A stretch of DNA of 64,000 nt. It comes from Gammaproteobacteria bacterium HGW-Gammaproteobacteria-2. Its GTDB lineage: Bacteria; Pseudomonadota; Gammaproteobacteria; Xanthomonadales; Xanthomonadaceae. Both the position numbers and the translations under genes were made by a program. Where the stretch lies: positions 46,546-110,545 of the forward strand of contig PGZE01000009.1 of NCBI GenBank assembly GCA_002840015.1. The letters run 5' to 3'. Below are positions 63,005 to 64,000 of this stretch, one piece after another (positions within the stretch are counted from its first letter, which is position 1; each line of letters starts with the position of its first letter). The notes below the pieces were generated by a model that was given only the letters and a program-made list of their open reading frames with translations, was not told where the DNA came from and ran no database searches.

Positions 63005-64000
63005 GCCGCGCCGAATCCTTCGATGTGATCGTGATTGGTGCCGGCGTGGTCGGCGCCAGCGCGGCGTTGGCCTTGGCCCGCGATGGTCGCCGGGTGGCAT
63101 TGGTCGAAGCGCATGAGCCGGCGCCGTGGCAGCCGGGTTCAGCAGACCTGCGGGTGTTCGCCTTCGCACCGGACAACGCCGCACTGCTGCAATCGCTGGC
63201 TGTCTGGCCCAAGGTGCTGTCGGCACGCGCACAGGTCTACCGCCGGATGCGGGTGTGGGATGCCGCAGCGGGCGGCGAACTGGCGTTCGATGCCGACGAG
63301 TTGGGTCGCGATTGCCTGGGCTGGATCGTGGAAAATGCGCTGCTGGTGGATCGCTTGTGGCAGGCACTTGGCCACGAAGCGAACGTGCGCCGCCATTGCC
63401 CGGATCGACTGGCCGCATTGCAAAACGACGCGGACCGGGTGAGCGTAAGCCTGAGCAGCGGTGTGCAGTTGTCGGCGCCCTTGGCGGTAGCCGCCGATGG
63501 TGCGGCATCGCGGGTGCGCGAGCAACTCGGCATCGCTTGCGCTGTGCATGATTACCAGCAGCGTGCGCTGGTGGCCTACGTGCGCACCGCATTGCCGCAT
63601 CAGGACACCGCATGGCAACGCTTTTTGCCGAGCGGCCCGCTGGCGTTCCTGCCGTGCCGGCACGACGCCCTGCCCGAGTCGGCGCCCGGTCATGTCAGCT
63701 CGATCGTGTGGACGCTGCCCGAGCACGCGGCGCAACGCCTTGCGGCGCTCGATCCGGCGGATTTTTGTCGTGAACTCACCCGCAGCTTCGACGCGCGCCT
63801 CGGCGAGGTGCAGGCGGTTTCGACGCGGGCAAGCTTCCCGCTGCGTCGGCAACTGGCGCGCGAATATGTCGTCGGCCGCGTGCTGCTCGCCGGTGACGCC
63901 GCGCATGCGGTGCATCCGCTGGCCGGGCAGGGCGTGAATCTCGGGCTGCGTGATGTGGCGGCACTGCGTGGGTTGCTGGCGAAAGCCGGCAACCGCGATA
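63001..64000 (+). CDS. UbiI/UbiF/VisC-type ubiquinone-biosynthesis hydroxylase (3' end outside window)
   Basis: 333 codons are visible from the ATGA overlap with ubiH and the frame is still open at the window end. FDVIVIGAGVVGASAALALA is the FAD-binding start, ADLRVFAFAPDNAALLQSL the family block after it, VAADGAASRVREQLGI the DG motif, and GDAAHAVHPLAGQGVNLGLR (Asp299) the second FAD contact. Most homologues are about 390-405 residues, so about 60-70 are missing. Which ring carbon it hydroxylates (C5 as UbiI or C6 as UbiF) cannot be told. Confidence 0.9.
   Translation, partial: MSRAESFDVIVIGAGVVGASAALALARDGRRVALVEAHEPAPWQPGSADLRVFAFAPDNAALLQSLAVWPKVLSARAQVYRRMRVWDAAAGGELAFDADELGRDCLGWIVENALLVDRLWQALGHEANVRRHCPDRLAALQNDADRVSVSLSSGVQLSAPLAVAADGAASRVREQLGIACAVHDYQQRALVAYVRTALPHQDTAWQRFLPSGPLAFLPCRHDALPESAPGHVSSIVWTLPEHAAQRLAALDPADFCRELTRSFDARLGEVQAVSTRASFPLRRQLAREYVVGRVLLAGDAAHAVHPLAGQGVNLGLRDVAALRGLLAKAGNRD

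Noticed and set aside
61889-63613. 574-codon open frame antisense to ubiH and the next hydroxylase
   Set aside because: Spans two genes on the other strand, Arg/Pro/His-rich, no recognisable motif.

Overview
The window is a GC-rich bacterial chromosome segment from a gammaproteobacterium, most likely order Xanthomonadales (Lysobacterales). The order lptD-surA-pdxA-ksgA, lptFG divergent from pepA, holC before valS, ybbAP divergent from tesA, a short H-NS-type protein with a C-terminal TWSGRGKRPRW block and consecutive ubiH/ubiI-type hydroxylases all point there. It is mostly core genome, with no prophage, plasmid, CRISPR array, rRNA or tRNA seen.

Layout. 1-7842: tail of a surface-glycan cluster, with a coiled-coil protein cut by the window edge, a GT4 glycosyltransferase, a GT-A glycosyltransferase with a frameshift at an A10 tract, a membrane alkaline-phosphatase-fold ('sulfatase') protein, a small secreted YLDPGTGS protein and a kinase-like/methyltransferase fusion. 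7870-14528: acetoacetyl-CoA synthetase, etfA, etfB, an ATP-grasp enzyme and a broken ETF-ubiquinone oxidoreductase gene. 14579-17497: an AlkB-type dioxygenase and an overlapping solute-binding-protein/diguanylate-cyclase pair. 17591-21082: a four-gene MCE (Mla/Pqi-like) lipid transporter. 21370-27340: a ThrE-family exporter, H-NS-like protein, proS, a DUF4124 protein, pssA, a holD-like candidate and rimI. 27794-34680: valS, holC, a GNAT protein, a 5'-truncated ntrC and ntrB. 34947-42938: Kef-type antiporter, GGDEF protein, thiolase, methyltransferase, an unrecognised protein and pepA. 43047-48920: lptF, lptG, RDD protein, xerD, DUF3147 protein, HAD dehalogenase and an APH-type phosphotransferase. 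49276-53507: ybbP/ybbA and tesA. 53531-58913: ksgA, pdxA, surA and lptD. 59142-64000: msrB, HDAC-like deacetylase, PduO-type cobalamin adenosyltransferase, a DUF6580 membrane protein, ubiH and a partial ubiI-type gene.

Themes. Much of the window serves the cell envelope: LPS export (lptD, lptF, lptG, surA), an MCE lipid transporter, phospholipid synthesis (pssA) and glycan synthesis with possible chain-end modification. A second theme is fatty-acid and ketone-body oxidation feeding ubiquinone (acetoacetyl-CoA synthetase, ETF, ETF-QO, thiolase, UbiH/UbiI).

Most notable. Two genes (ETF-QO and ntrC) carry internal or 5' deletions and a glycosyltransferase is split at A10; each could be real decay, programmed recoding or an assembly error. 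Intergenic spaces hold several dispersed repeat families: REP-like GTGGGAGC elements, 150-200 bp elements with CGCAAAG- or GCCAAG-rich inverted ends, a nested palindrome and two minisatellites. The glycan cluster may encode a split version of a WbdD-like chain-terminator/ruler system; this is inference.
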